This document shows, in pieces, positions 50,894-60,889 of a stretch of 64,000 nt of DNA. Below the pieces are notes generated by a model. The model made no database searches, had not been told where the DNA came from, and saw nothing but the letters and a program-made list of their open reading frames with translations. Each line of letters begins with the position of its first letter. Position 1 is the stretch's first letter. This DNA comes from Parerythrobacter lacustris. Lineage in GTDB: Bacteria; Pseudomonadota; Alphaproteobacteria; Sphingomonadales; Sphingomonadaceae. Location: NCBI RefSeq assembly GCF_024626475.1, contig NZ_JANKHH010000008.1:81574-145573 (forward strand), read 5' to 3'. A program made the translations under genes and the position numbers.

Positions 50894-52513
50894 TCAAGCG
50901 GCGTTGCGGATTTGCTGGATCGAGATCACGACGAACTCGGCCGGCTGCAAAGGTGCGAAGCCGACGACGATGTTCACGATACCGCGATTGATGTCGTCCT
51001 GCCTCGTGGTGCTGGCATCGCACTTCACGAAGTAGGCATCCTTGGGGCTGGTCCCCTGAAACGCCCCCTGCAGGAACAGGCGCTGCATGAACGAGCCGAC
51101 CGACAGACGTATCTGCGCCCATAACGGCTCGTCATTGCCTTCGAACACGACCCACTGCGTGCCGCGGAACAGGCTCTCTTCGATGAACAGGGCGAGCCTG
51201 CGAACCGAGACGTATTTGTAATCGTCGGAGAGCTGGTCCGAGCCCTTGAGCGTGCGCGCACCCCACACCGTGCGGCCGATATTGGGGAAGCTGCGCAGGC
51301 AGTTGGCGGCGACCGGATTGAGCAGGCCGTTCTCGTCGTCGGTGAGCTTGACGGACAGCGCTTCGACCCCGGCAATCGTCGCCCCCAGTCCGGCCGGGGC
51401 CTTGAACACACCGCGCTGCGTGTCGGTGCGGGCCATGACCCCCGCGACTGCGCCGCACGGCGGGAAGGTGTCGATCTGCCCGCCGCGCAATGGATCGCGC
51501 TTGCGCAGGCGGGGGAAATAGAGCGCTGCGTGATCGGCATTGGCCAGCGCCATGACGTCGCCCGCCAGCATCCCCGACTTGGTTGTCGCCGCCGCGGTAT
51601 CGGGATTGGCATCCCAAGCTTTGAGCGGGTCGACGACGAATAGCGCGCGCCGCTCGCGGCACAGCGCTGCGGCTTTCTCCCGAGTGGTCTTGTCGATCTC
51701 GCCGGTGCGGTCGACCGGCGGCACGCAGAGCAGATTGAAGATGTCCGTCTTGCGCAGCGCCTGCATTCCGGTCTTGGTAGCGAGGTCTCCTGCCAGCGCG
51801 ACGTTGTCGACCGTCTGCCCGTCGTTGCCCTTGGCTGCGGCGATCAGGTCCGGGACGCCGCCAGTTACACTCGTCTTCGAAGGTCGCCCATTGACGAATG
51901 TCGGTGTGCCGTCGCTTTTGGGCTCGAACTCGACCAGTTGCGACGATGCCGCCAGCACGCGGTCGAACCGGCGCTCGGTGTCGAGATCCTTGGCAACGAG
52001 ATTGGTATGCACTTCGCGTGCGCCGGTCGCCTCGTCGATCACCGTCAGGGTGAACAGATCGGTCTTTGCCACGCCGTACTTCGCTGCGGCGGCGGTTGCT
52101 GCAATATCATCGGTTTCTTCCGGATGGTCGATCCGGCCTTTCAGCCGGTTGCCCCAGGCACCGGGGCTGGTCGCACGCAGCTTCAGCGAGACCAGCGTCA
52201 GCTTGGCATAGCCGTCAGCATCGTTGGTCCCGTCGCCGGCTGCTAGCGCCTTGAACACCCGAACGACTTCGCACTGGCCGCCGCCATTGGCGAAGAAATC
52301 GTCGATGCAATAGCTCATCGTGCTGGCGGTCGACAGGCCGCCGAAGCGCCGAGTATAATCACCGAAATTGAAACAGGTGACCGGCTGGTTGACCGGCCCG
52401 CGCGTCGCTACGCCAACGAACGCGGCGATCGACGTCGGGACGCCGGCAACCGTTCGGACACCGGAATCGATCTCCTGAACGTACACGCCGGGATATGTGG
52501 GACTGATTGCCAT
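50894..52513 (-). CDS. Contractile tail sheath protein
   Basis: A 539-residue sheath subunit. N-terminal family signature YPGVYVQEIDSGVRTVAGVPTSIAAFVG. The C-terminal half is the conserved assembly domain, with VNPVAANCLRSFPN (LNPVAANCLRSF here), VWGARTL, YKYVSVRRLALFIEESLFRGTQWVVFEGNDEPLWAQIR and the handshake strand VVGFAPLQPAEFVVISIQQI. A variable domain of about 200 residues lies in between. The ATG at 52513 has GGAGGCAAGG just upstream. It is the first gene of the operon and the only sheath gene. Confidence 0.97.
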   Translation of the reverse strand: MAISPTYPGVYVQEIDSGVRTVAGVPTSIAAFVGVATRGPVNQPVTCFNFGDYTRRFGGLSTASTMSYCIDDFFANGGGQCEVVRVFKALAAGDGTNDADGYAKLTLVSLKLRATSPGAWGNRLKGRIDHPEETDDIAATAAAAKYGVAKTDLFTLTVIDEATGAREVHTNLVAKDLDTERRFDRVLAASSQLVEFEPKSDGTPTFVNGRPSKTSVTGGVPDLIAAAKGNDGQTVDNVALAGDLATKTGMQALRKTDIFNLLCVPPVDRTGEIDKTTREKAAALCRERRALFVVDPLKAWDANPDTAAATTKSGMLAGDVMALANADHAALYFPRLRKRDPLRGGQIDTFPPCGAVAGVMARTDTQRGVFKAPAGLGATIAGVEALSVKLTDDENGLLNPVAANCLRSFPNIGRTVWGARTLKGSDQLSDDYKYVSVRRLALFIEESLFRGTQWVVFEGNDEPLWAQIRLSVGSFMQRLFLQGAFQGTSPKDAYFVKCDASTTRQDDINRGIVNIVVGFAPLQPAEFVVISIQQIRNAA

Positions 52514-53005
52514 AACCTTGCCTCCATCTCGAACTGCATCAGCTCTACCGACCGGCAGCGGACCGACTCCGAGACCAGGGTCGGGCCGCAGCCGGGCATT
52601 GTTTCGTCGGGAGCAATCGGCAGATCCCGCATGCAAAGGCACGGCAGGCCGCTTGGCTCGAGAACGAATCTTGCGCACGACACGAAGGAAGTTGTTATTA
52701 TTGGTATGACTGTAATGTGGCGCTCTGGGGAAATCTTGTACATTCCCGACGCTCTTAGAAACTCCCCGGTTGATTTAATGGTCGAGAGTCTCGACTCACT
52801 CTATTGGCGATAATGACTCGGTGCATAGGATGTGACATTGTCGGTAGCAAGCATACTAGAGAAAGCGGCAATAACCGCCTGATTCGACGGTTAACCATCG
52901 ATCAACTAGTTTCAAACATCCAATATGCACTCGACTCGAACGGAGATCGGTGGATGATCGTCCCGGCGGTTCGTCGGAGGGCGATCCCGAGGAGCGCAAC
53001 GTCCG
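52514..53005. promoter_or_regulatory. Leader region of the eCIS operon with two operator-like palindromes
   Basis: These 492 bases contain no convincing gene and are more AT-rich than their surroundings, especially 52680-52960. Two palindromes stand out: GTCGAGAGTCTCGAC at 52781-52795 (perfect 7-bp arms around one base), and at 52884-52901 an 18-base element centred on GGTTAACC with one mismatched pair. Both lie upstream of the sheath gene and could bind regulators. I could not place a confident -35/-10 pair. A 7-bp hairpin, TCAGGCT/AGCCTGA, ends the preceding gene at 53006-53028. Confidence 0.5.
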
Positions 53006-53128
53006 TCAGGCTTTCAGCCAGAGCCTGATGACATAGGCTACGGCCCCCAGCACCGTGACGCTGGCAAGCCAGATGGCGGCCATCCAGCCGAGGCGCTGCC
53101 ATAGCGGGCGCTCTTCCGCCTCGCCCAT
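53006..53128 (-). CDS. DUF2474 small membrane protein of the bd oxidase
   Basis: A 40-residue peptide with one membrane segment (WMAAIWLASVTVLGAVAYVIRLWLKA) and the N-terminal pattern PLWQRLGW typical of DUF2474. Such peptides are encoded after cioB and resemble in role the CydX subunit that stabilises cytochrome bd. Its ATG overlaps the cioB stop by one base (TGATG). Confidence 0.85.
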   Translation of the reverse strand: MGEAEERPLWQRLGWMAAIWLASVTVLGAVAYVIRLWLKA

Positions 53129-54122
53129 CAGTGGTAGCCCTCGTCGCCGACCTTGCCGCGGAACACCCAATAGGCCCAGGCGGTGTAGGCGATGATGAGC
53201 GGCATGGTGATGGCAACTCCGACCAGCATGAAAAGCTGGCTTCGTTCCGGCGCGGCGGCATCCCAGATCGTCAGGCCGGGCGGCACAACGTAGGGCCACA
53301 TGGTGAAGCCGAGGCCCGCCATACCGAGAAAGAACAGCGCAAGGGTGAGCCAGAACGGCTTGCTGTGCCGCTCGACCGCCAGCGAGCGCAGCAGCGCAAG
53401 CGCCACCAGCCCGGTCAGGATCGGCACCGGCGCGGCAAGATAGATCTCCGGCGCGGAGAGCCAGCGCTCGGCATATTCGGCGTTGAGGAACATGTTGTAG
53501 AGGCTGACCCCGCCCATCAGGGCCAGCGTCGCCCAGGCTGCCTTCCTGCCGAGCGCGCGCGCGTGGCGCTGGCCTTCCCCGTCGAGCTTCCACACCAGCC
53601 AGGTCGCGCCGAGGAGCGCGTATCCCGCCACGGTGCCGAGGCCGGTCAGCAGGGTATAGGGCGTCAGCCAGTCGAACCAGCTCCCGGCGTAGGAGCGATC
53701 GACCACTTCGATACCCTGGAGCAGTGCCCCGAGCGTCATGCCCTGCGCCATCGCCGCGACGATACTGCCGCCGGTGAAGGCCGCATCCCAGAACTGCCGG
53801 TGGTCCGGGTCTCTCCACCGGTATTCGAAGGCAACCCCGCGGAAGACGAGGCCGAGCAGCATGGCGATGATCAGCGGATAGGTCGCAGGCAGGATGACCG
53901 CATAGGCCAGCGGGAACGCGGCAAGGAGCCCGCCGCCGCCCAGCACCAGCCAGGTCTCGTTGCCATCCCACACCGGCGCAATCGAGTTCATCGCGCGGTC
54001 GCGGTCCGGCCCGACCTCGAAGGTCGGGAACAGGATCCCGATGCCGAGATCGAACCCGTCCATCACCACATAGGCAAAGACCGCAAAGGCGATGATGAAC
54101 GCCCAGATGACGGTAAGGTCCA

Positions 54123-54123
<1 letters not shown>
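53128..54123 (-). CDS. cioB: Cytochrome bd-type (cyanide-insensitive) ubiquinol oxidase subunit II
   Basis: A 331-residue membrane protein with about nine hydrophobic segments. It matches CydB/CioB: WAFIIAFAVFAYVVMDGFDLGIGILFP at the N-terminus, NSIAPVWDGNETWLVLGGGGLLAAFPLAYA, VFRGVAFEYRW, and MGGVSLYNMFLNAEYAERW. With subunit I it oxidises ubiquinol and reduces oxygen to water without pumping protons. The start codon overlaps the cioA stop (position 54123). The chain is co-transcribed with cioA and DUF2474. Confidence 0.95.
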
Positions 54124-55568
<1,445 letters not shown>

Positions 55569-55687
55569 GATCTTCGCTTACTCCCCGACGGGCTGGAAGG
55601 CGCGTGCAAAGCCTTGAACTGTTGTTGCACATATTGGCAGGATATTGCCGCACCCGCCACGGACAATGGCAGGCGCGGCAGCTGGAA

Positions 55688-56317
55688 TCACGCGACTTTG
55701 GTGGTGCGCAGATAAGGCAGCACGGTGGTGAAACCCTGCGGGAATTTGACGCGCGCCTCGTCGTCGTTGACGCTGGGCGGAATGATCACATCGCCGCCTG
55801 GCTGCCAGTTGGCGGGGGTAACCACACCGGCCCGGTCAGCCAGTTGCAAGCTGTCGATGACCCGAATGATCTCGTCGAAGTTGCGGCCCACGCTCATCGG
55901 GTAGATCATGATCAGGCGGATTTTCTTCGTCGGGTCGATGATGAAAACCGAGCGCACCGCCGTGGTCTCGCTCTGCCCCGGGTGGATCATGTCGTAGAGA
56001 CGGGCGATCGCCATATCGGCATCATCGACGATCGGGAACTGCAGGTCGACGCCCTGGGTCGCATTGACATCGGCGATCCACGCCCGGTGTTCATCGGCAG
56101 TGTCGGTCGACAGCCCGAGAGGCTTGACGTTGCGCTTGGCGAACTCGCCTGCCAGCTTGGCCGTGGCACCCATTTCGGTGGTGCAGACCGGGGTGAAATC
56201 GGCCGGGTGGCTAAAGAAGAACACCCAGCTATCGCCGGCCCAGTCGTGAAAGCTCAGTGGGCCGACGGTGCTGTCGGTAGTGAAATCGGGGGCGTAATCG
56301 CCGATGTGCAGGCTCAT
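55688..56317 (-). CDS. 1-Cys peroxiredoxin (Prx6-like)
   Basis: A 209-residue peroxiredoxin that reduces peroxides through a catalytic Cys. It has the active-site block FFSHPADFTPVCTTEM near residue 40, STDTADEHRAWI, FPIVDDADMAIARLYDMIHP, and TPANWQPGGDVIIPPSV in the extended C-terminal domain typical of the Prx6/1-Cys group. AAGGAAA precedes the ATG at 56317; upstream codons in the same frame are not supported. A second, related gene lies at 61.9 kb. Confidence 0.92.
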   Translation of the reverse strand: MSLHIGDYAPDFTTDSTVGPLSFHDWAGDSWVFFFSHPADFTPVCTTEMGATAKLAGEFAKRNVKPLGLSTDTADEHRAWIADVNATQGVDLQFPIVDDADMAIARLYDMIHPGQSETTAVRSVFIIDPTKKIRLIMIYPMSVGRNFDEIIRVIDSLQLADRAGVVTPANWQPGGDVIIPPSVNDDEARVKFPQGFTTVLPYLRTTKVA

Positions 56318-56385
56318 GGGGATTTCCTTGCTGGTTGATGCCGATGGCCTAGCAGCATCCCCACTTCCGATCCAATTCATTTAAG

Positions 56386-56400
56386 CGATTATATATATCG
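56386..56400. promoter_or_regulatory. AT-rich dyad upstream of the peroxiredoxin gene
   Basis: CGATTATATATATCG is an AT-rich dyad with 4-bp outer arms (CGAT/ATCG), about 70 bases before the start codon at 56317 and flanked by further ATAT sequence. ArsR-type regulators bind AT-rich dyads of this kind, so it is a candidate site for the regulator at 62.6 kb. A pure promoter function is equally possible. Confidence 0.35.
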
Positions 56401-56532
56401 TATATCTGATTTCCGAAGCATTCGGCCAGAAGGGGCTGAGTTTGGGGATTTCAGCCGCCATCGGTTACGAAGTTTCGGAAACTGACATTGAAGGCGGCTG
56501 CCGGCTTTCGTCCTTGTCGGCAATCTCAGCCA

Positions 56533-58353
56533 TCAGATCATCCCGCGGGCCAGGTCGGCAATCTGGTACCTCCCCTTGCCGTCGTCTTCCACCGCCTCGC
56601 TGAAAGCGAGGTCCTGCGAAAGGTAGACCCGGCCGTTAAGCTCATCGAGAAAGTGGGTGCGCTGGAGCCGGTCCATGACCGGACCTTTGACCTCCGACAG
56701 GTGCATCCTGATACCTCCGTCGATCAGCCGATGATTGATCGCCTCGAGGCTTTCGAGACCCGACGCGTCGATCTCGTTTACCGCGCTGCACAACAGTATC
56801 ACATGGCGCAGCGCGGGTCTCTCGGCGACGCGTTCGAGCACGTATTCCTCCAGCCAGCGGGCGTTGAGGTAGGTCAGGCTTTCGTCGATCCGGATTGAAA
56901 GGACGTGCGGTACGGTGATCACCTGATGGCGCAGGACATTGCGGAAATGCTCGGTCTCCGGCACCCGGCCGACGATGGCTGCGTGCGGGCGGCTGGCGCG
57001 CCAGAGGAAAAGCAACAGGCCGACGCCGACGCCTGCGATCACCCCCAGCTCGACTCCCGCCAGGAGGGTAGTGCCGACGGTCGCCATATGTGCGGCAAAA
57101 TCCGGCTTCGAATAGCGCCACAGCTTGCCTGGAGTTTTGAGGTCGACCAGGCTGAGGACCGCCACGATGATCGTGGCAGCCAGCGTCGCGATAGGCAGGT
57201 TGAACAGCAGCGGGGTGAGAAACAGACCGGCAAGCAATATGCCCACAGCAGTGTAGGCACCGGCTGCGGGTGTCTCGGCCCCGGCATCGAAATTGACGAC
57301 CGAGCGGGCGAAACCGCCGGTAACCGGGTATCCGCCGGAAAAGGCGCTGGCGATGTTCGACGCGCCGAGGCCGATCAGTTCCTGGTTGGGCGCGATCCGC
57401 TGGCGGCGCTTGGCCGCGAGAGTCTGCGCCACCGAAACGCTTTCGACGAAGCCGATGATCGAGATCAGCAAGGCCGGCACCCACAACTGTCCGATGAGAC
57501 CAGGATCGGTGGACGGCAGCGCGAAGGGCGGCAGGCCCTGCGGGATCGCGCCCACAACATTGACGCCGCGCTGTGCGAGATCGAAGGCAATGACAGCCAG
57601 GATCGTGCAAACGACGGCCACCACGGGCCCTGCCTTGGCCGAGATGTCCGCCGCGCGGGGGCTGAGGCCAAGCTTCACCAGCGCGGGCTTCAGGCCCTTG
57701 CGGACCCAGAACAGGAACAGGGTTGCGGGAATGCCGATGGCGAGGGTCGGAAGGCTGACCGCATCGATAGCCGAGGCCAGCCCGCCCAGCATCTGGGGCC
57801 AGGTATCACCGCCAGCTGAAACACCGAAAATGTGTTTGAGCTGGCTGGTCGCGATCAGGATGCCGCTCGCGGTAATGAAGCCGCTGATCACCGGGTGGGA
57901 CAGCAGGTTTGCCAGGAAGCCCAGCCGCAGGAATCCGAGCACCGCCAGCATCACGCCGGACAGTGCCGCGAGTGTGATCGCGGCCTCGATATAGAGCGCG
58001 GTGCCTTGAGCGGCCACGGCGCCAGCGGCACTTGCAGTCATCAGCGAAACGACGGCAACGGGCCCGACCGCAAGCGTCCGGCTGGTGCCGAAAATGGCGT
58101 AAGCCACCAGCGGCAGGATCGAGGCATAGAGCCCGACCACCGGCGGCAAGCCTGCCAGCAACGCATAGGCGAGGCTCTGCGGGATCAGCATGATGGTCAC
58201 AATGACCGCTGCGACCAGATCGCTGGTCAGGACCGAACCGTTGTAGGTGCGCCCCCATTCGAGGATCGGAAGATATTGCGAGGCTAGCCCGGGCTTGTGC
58301 TGCCGCAGCAAGCCGGGGGGTTCGCCGGCCGCGTCAGAGACGCTGTCGCTCAC
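56533..58353 (-). CDS. SulP-family inorganic anion transporter
   Basis: A 606-residue permease with about 11-12 membrane segments and a C-terminal STAS domain. Markers: DLVAAVIVTIMLIPQSLAYALLAGLPPVVGLYASILPLVAYAIFGTSRTLAVGPVAVVSLM near residues 45-105 (the SulP signature), NIASAFSGGYPVTGGFARSVVN near 330, and HVILLCSAVNEIDASGLESLEAINHRL in the STAS domain near 535. It probably moves sulfate, sulfite or thiosulfate; as the last gene of the sulfide operon an export role for oxidised sulfur is plausible. The GTG start overlaps the SQR stop (GTGA). Confidence 0.92.
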   Translation of the reverse strand: MSDSVSDAAGEPPGLLRQHKPGLASQYLPILEWGRTYNGSVLTSDLVAAVIVTIMLIPQSLAYALLAGLPPVVGLYASILPLVAYAIFGTSRTLAVGPVAVVSLMTASAAGAVAAQGTALYIEAAITLAALSGVMLAVLGFLRLGFLANLLSHPVISGFITASGILIATSQLKHIFGVSAGGDTWPQMLGGLASAIDAVSLPTLAIGIPATLFLFWVRKGLKPALVKLGLSPRAADISAKAGPVVAVVCTILAVIAFDLAQRGVNVVGAIPQGLPPFALPSTDPGLIGQLWVPALLISIIGFVESVSVAQTLAAKRRQRIAPNQELIGLGASNIASAFSGGYPVTGGFARSVVNFDAGAETPAAGAYTAVGILLAGLFLTPLLFNLPIATLAATIIVAVLSLVDLKTPGKLWRYSKPDFAAHMATVGTTLLAGVELGVIAGVGVGLLLFLWRASRPHAAIVGRVPETEHFRNVLRHQVITVPHVLSIRIDESLTYLNARWLEEYVLERVAERPALRHVILLCSAVNEIDASGLESLEAINHRLIDGGIRMHLSEVKGPVMDRLQRTHFLDELNGRVYLSQDLAFSEAVEDDGKGRYQIADLARGMI

Positions 58354-59588
58354 TCTTTTGCCGCCTTCCGGGCCTTCGGCTTGACCAGCCACTCATGCCC
58401 CTTGAGCATGCCGTTCCAGTAAATCCATGGCAGCGCTTCCGATTTCAGGAGCCAGCTCAGCCTGCGAGGTCGTGTGCCGTCGATCACCCATTTGGGGAAA
58501 CTGGGCAGCAGCTTCCCGTCATAGCCGAATTCGGCGAGAACGATTTTCCCGCGCTCGACCGTCAGCGGGCAAGAACCGTAGCCATCGTAGTCGGCCCAGG
58601 GTTCTTTGCCGTCGAGCACGGCGAGCGCATTGACTGCGACGATCGGTGCCTGCTTGCGCGCAGCCGCCGCAGTCTTGGCATTGGGCATCGACCCGGCATC
58701 GCCGACGCCGAACACATTCGGGTAGCGGACGTGCTGGAGAGTGAACTTGTCGACGTCGACGAAGCCGCTGTCGGCGCTGGCAAGCGGACTGTCGGCCACG
58801 AACCGGGGAGCTACCTGCGGCGGTACCGCATGAAGCAGTTCGAATTCGACGGTTTCCTCACCGGCCTCGGTCTTGAACACCGCTTTCCGGCCCGGACCGT
58901 CAACTGCGATCAACGTCTGATTGAGCTTCAGGTCGATGCCGTATGTCTCGACATATTCCATCAGCGCCGGGACGTATTCCTTGACGCCAAACAATACGCC
59001 CCCGGCATTGCGGAACTGAACTTCGATGTCGCTAAGGACGCCGCGTTCCTTCCATGCGTCGCAAGACAGATACATCGCCTTTTGCGGGGCGCCTGCGCAT
59101 TTGATCGGCATGGGCGGCTGGCTGAAGATCGCCCGGCCTGACTTGAGATTGCGCACCAGATCCCAAGTGTAGGGCGCGAGATCGTACCGATAGTTTGACG
59201 TAACTCCGTTCCTGCCGAGTGTGTCCTCCAGCCCCTCGATCTTCTCCCACGCCAGACGGATGCCGGGGGCCACGATCAAAATCGCGTAGGTGATGGTCGT
59301 GCCGTCCGACAGGGTGATCTGGTTGCTTTCGGGCTGGAACGACGCGGCGGCCTCGCGCAGCCAGGTCGCGCTCTTGGGCATGACGCTCGCCATCGGTCGC
59401 CGTGTGACCGGCGCATCGAATATCCCGCCACCGACCATTGTCCAGCCCGGCTGGTAATAGTGGTCTTCGCACGGCTCAACGATCGCGATGTCAAGCGATG
59501 GGCGCCGTTTCAGCATCGAGGATGCGGTCGCGATCCCGGCCGAACCGCCGCCAATAATGACGACTTCGTGGCGAAGCTTCCGGGGCAT
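58350..59588 (-). CDS. sqr: Sulfide:quinone oxidoreductase, type II-like
   Basis: A 412-residue flavoprotein of the SQR family, which oxidises sulfide at the membrane surface, passes electrons to quinone and makes polysulfide or persulfide. FAD-binding fold VVIIGGGSAGIATASSML at residue 8, Cys in MPIKCAGAPQKAMYLSCDAW near 170-185, GVGDAGSMPNAKTAAAARKQAPIVA near 310, and a further Cys in YGSCPLTV near 345. The length and CAGAPQKAMY block match the eukaryote-like type II enzymes. AGGAG precedes the ATG. It follows the DUF442-type gene by 25 bases in the same operon. Confidence 0.9.
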   Translation of the reverse strand: MPRKLRHEVVIIGGGSAGIATASSMLKRRPSLDIAIVEPCEDHYYQPGWTMVGGGIFDAPVTRRPMASVMPKSATWLREAAASFQPESNQITLSDGTTITYAILIVAPGIRLAWEKIEGLEDTLGRNGVTSNYRYDLAPYTWDLVRNLKSGRAIFSQPPMPIKCAGAPQKAMYLSCDAWKERGVLSDIEVQFRNAGGVLFGVKEYVPALMEYVETYGIDLKLNQTLIAVDGPGRKAVFKTEAGEETVEFELLHAVPPQVAPRFVADSPLASADSGFVDVDKFTLQHVRYPNVFGVGDAGSMPNAKTAAAARKQAPIVAVNALAVLDGKEPWADYDGYGSCPLTVERGKIVLAEFGYDGKLLPSFPKWVIDGTRPRRLSWLLKSEALPWIYWNGMLKGHEWLVKPKARKAAKE

Positions 59589-59613
59589 CACAAATTCTCC
59601 TGATGTTTTTCGA

Positions 59614-60027
59614 TTATTCGCCGAGCCGTTCGCGCAGGGCGGACAGATCGTAGCCTGCGCGCTGCGCGGCCTCGATGCGTTCACCGATGCCGAGATTCTC
59701 GACATTGGCCAATGCATCGAGGGTGATGGACCGGGTACCGGTGCGGCAATAGGCCAGCACCTTGCCATCTGCCGCCGCGCGAACATCAGCGAAGGACCTG
59801 ATTGCCGGCTCCGGAAACGCGCCACCTGCTACCGGAATGTGATGAAACGCCAGACCTGCGGCTTCCGCAGCCTCTCGGATCGCCGCAACCGTGGGTTGGC
59901 CAGGCTCCTCGCCGTCTGGCCGGTTGCAGATCACCGTGCGGTAACCGGCCCCAGCAAGTTCCTGCATGTCTCCGGGCCGGATTTGAGGAGAGACCGCGAA
60001 ACTTTCGGTCACGATAGCGATTGTCAC
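59614..60027 (-). CDS. TIGR01244/DUF442-type sulfurtransferase
   Basis: A 137-residue protein of the DUF442 family, found alone or fused to the N-terminus of Blh persulfide dioxygenases. It has a phosphatase/rhodanese-like active loop AYCRTGTRS near residue 95 (C-x5-R form) and ends with ERIEAAQRAGYDLSALRERLGE. It is thought to move sulfane sulfur between SQR product, thiols and the dioxygenase. The start is a GTG that overlaps the upstream YeeE-family stop (GTGA). Confidence 0.87.
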   Translation of the reverse strand: MTIAIVTESFAVSPQIRPGDMQELAGAGYRTVICNRPDGEEPGQPTVAAIREAAEAAGLAFHHIPVAGGAFPEPAIRSFADVRAAADGKVLAYCRTGTRSITLDALANVENLGIGERIEAAQRAGYDLSALRERLGE

Positions 60028-60443
60028 GACTTGGCTCCTTCCACAAACCGCACCCCGGTCATGCCGGCAAGCATCGCAAGAACGAAGATCGCGGCAGCCC
60101 CCGGTTCGATGACCAGCGCGGCGATGCCCGGTCCAGGGCACAAGCCGGCAATCCCCCACCCGATTCCGAAGAGCGCAGCGCCGCCGATCAGCTGCGGCGT
60201 CAGGTCCGATCGCGATGGCAGGTGGAACTGCTCTGCCGCAAGCGGCACCGCCATGCGTGGGACGACGCGCCAGGCGGCAGCCATGACGATCACCGCGCCG
60301 CCCATGACGAAGGCGAGCGTCGGATCCCAGTCTCCGAAAATGTCGAGAAAGCCCCGCACGCGTGCCGGATCGGTCATGCCGCCAAGCGCGAGACCTGCGC
60401 CGAACAGCGTTCCGGATGCCAGCGATACGATACCGGTGCGCAT
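60024..60443 (-). CDS. YeeE/YedE-family half-transporter (DUF6691-like)
   Basis: A 139-residue membrane protein with about four segments. Markers are GTLFGAGLALGGMTDPARVRGFLDIFGDWDPTLAFVMGGAV and the Cys-containing GWGIAGLCPGPGIAAL near 105. It is the second half of a split YeeE-type transporter; two such halves together correspond to the thiosulfate/sulfur-compound channel in which conserved Cys residues relay the substrate. ATG overlaps the stop of its partner by one base. Confidence 0.88.
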   Translation of the reverse strand: MRTGIVSLASGTLFGAGLALGGMTDPARVRGFLDIFGDWDPTLAFVMGGAVIVMAAAWRVVPRMAVPLAAEQFHLPSRSDLTPQLIGGAALFGIGWGIAGLCPGPGIAALVIEPGAAAIFVLAMLAGMTGVRFVEGAKS

Positions 60444-60889
60444 CACAGCACCTCCAGCCCGAACGAATTCATGACGGCTACGGTCGCAATACCGGTCACC
60501 ATAAAGGTAGCCGTCGCGACGATCGAACGGGCAGACAACCGGCTGACACCGCAGACACCGTGACCGCTGGTGCATCCGCTACCGAGCCGCGTGCCAATTC
60601 CGACCAGCAGTCCGGCGATCGCCAATGTGAGCGGACTGGCGAAGTTGGCCTGAAAGCCTCCCGATGCCAGCATTACGACAAGTGCCCCGAACGGAAGTCC
60701 GATGACGAACATCCAGGCGTCGCTGCGTGCAATGCCGCTGCCGCCCAGTCCGATCGCCTTGGCAGCGAGCCCGGAGACTCCCGCGATCCGTCCCAGCGCC
60801 AGCAGCATCAGCGCTGCGGCGAGGCCAATGAGCACCCCGCCCATCAGTCCGGAAAGTGGTGCGGCATCGGGGAAGCCGGAAAGAGTCAT
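60443..60889 (-). CDS. YeeE/YedE-family half-transporter
   Basis: A 148-residue membrane protein, the first half of the split YeeE-type pair. The core is LLVGIGTRLGSGCTSGHGVCGVSRLSARSIVATATFM, with the GCTSGHGVCG Cys loop conserved in this family, plus a first segment GGVLIGLAAALMLLALGRIAGVSG. It is tied by a four-base overlap to the dioxygenase gene and by one base to its partner. A role in sulfur-compound uptake or return to the cytoplasm is inferred from the family. Confidence 0.88.
   Translation of the reverse strand: MTLSGFPDAAPLSGLMGGVLIGLAAALMLLALGRIAGVSGLAAKAIGLGGSGIARSDAWMFVIGLPFGALVVMLASGGFQANFASPLTLAIAGLLVGIGTRLGSGCTSGHGVCGVSRLSARSIVATATFMVTGIATVAVMNSFGLEVL

Larger units (their letters stand above)
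24957..52513 (-). other. Extracellular contractile injection system (eCIS) operon
   Basis: Twenty minus-strand genes form one unbroken run from the sheath gene to a fibre-like gene. Sheath, tube, DUF4255 terminator, AAA+ ATPase, eCIS_core (DUF4157) proteins, gpD hub, gpV spike, PAAR-like tip, gp25 and two large baseplate proteins together identify a phage-tail-like eCIS of the Afp/PVC/MAC class. Neighbouring frames overlap by 1-8 bases or are at most 13 bases apart. Head, terminase, portal, lysis and integrase genes are absent, which argues against a prophage. The TssJLM membrane complex is absent, which argues against type VI secretion. Confidence 0.93.

Noticed and set aside
24957..52513. 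Prophage, R-type tailocin or type VI secretion system
   Set aside because: There are no head, terminase, portal, holin or lysin genes (against prophage and tailocin) and no TssJ/L/M or TssB/C pair (against type VI). The eCIS_core, DUF4255 and Afp15-type ATPase genes fit eCIS.
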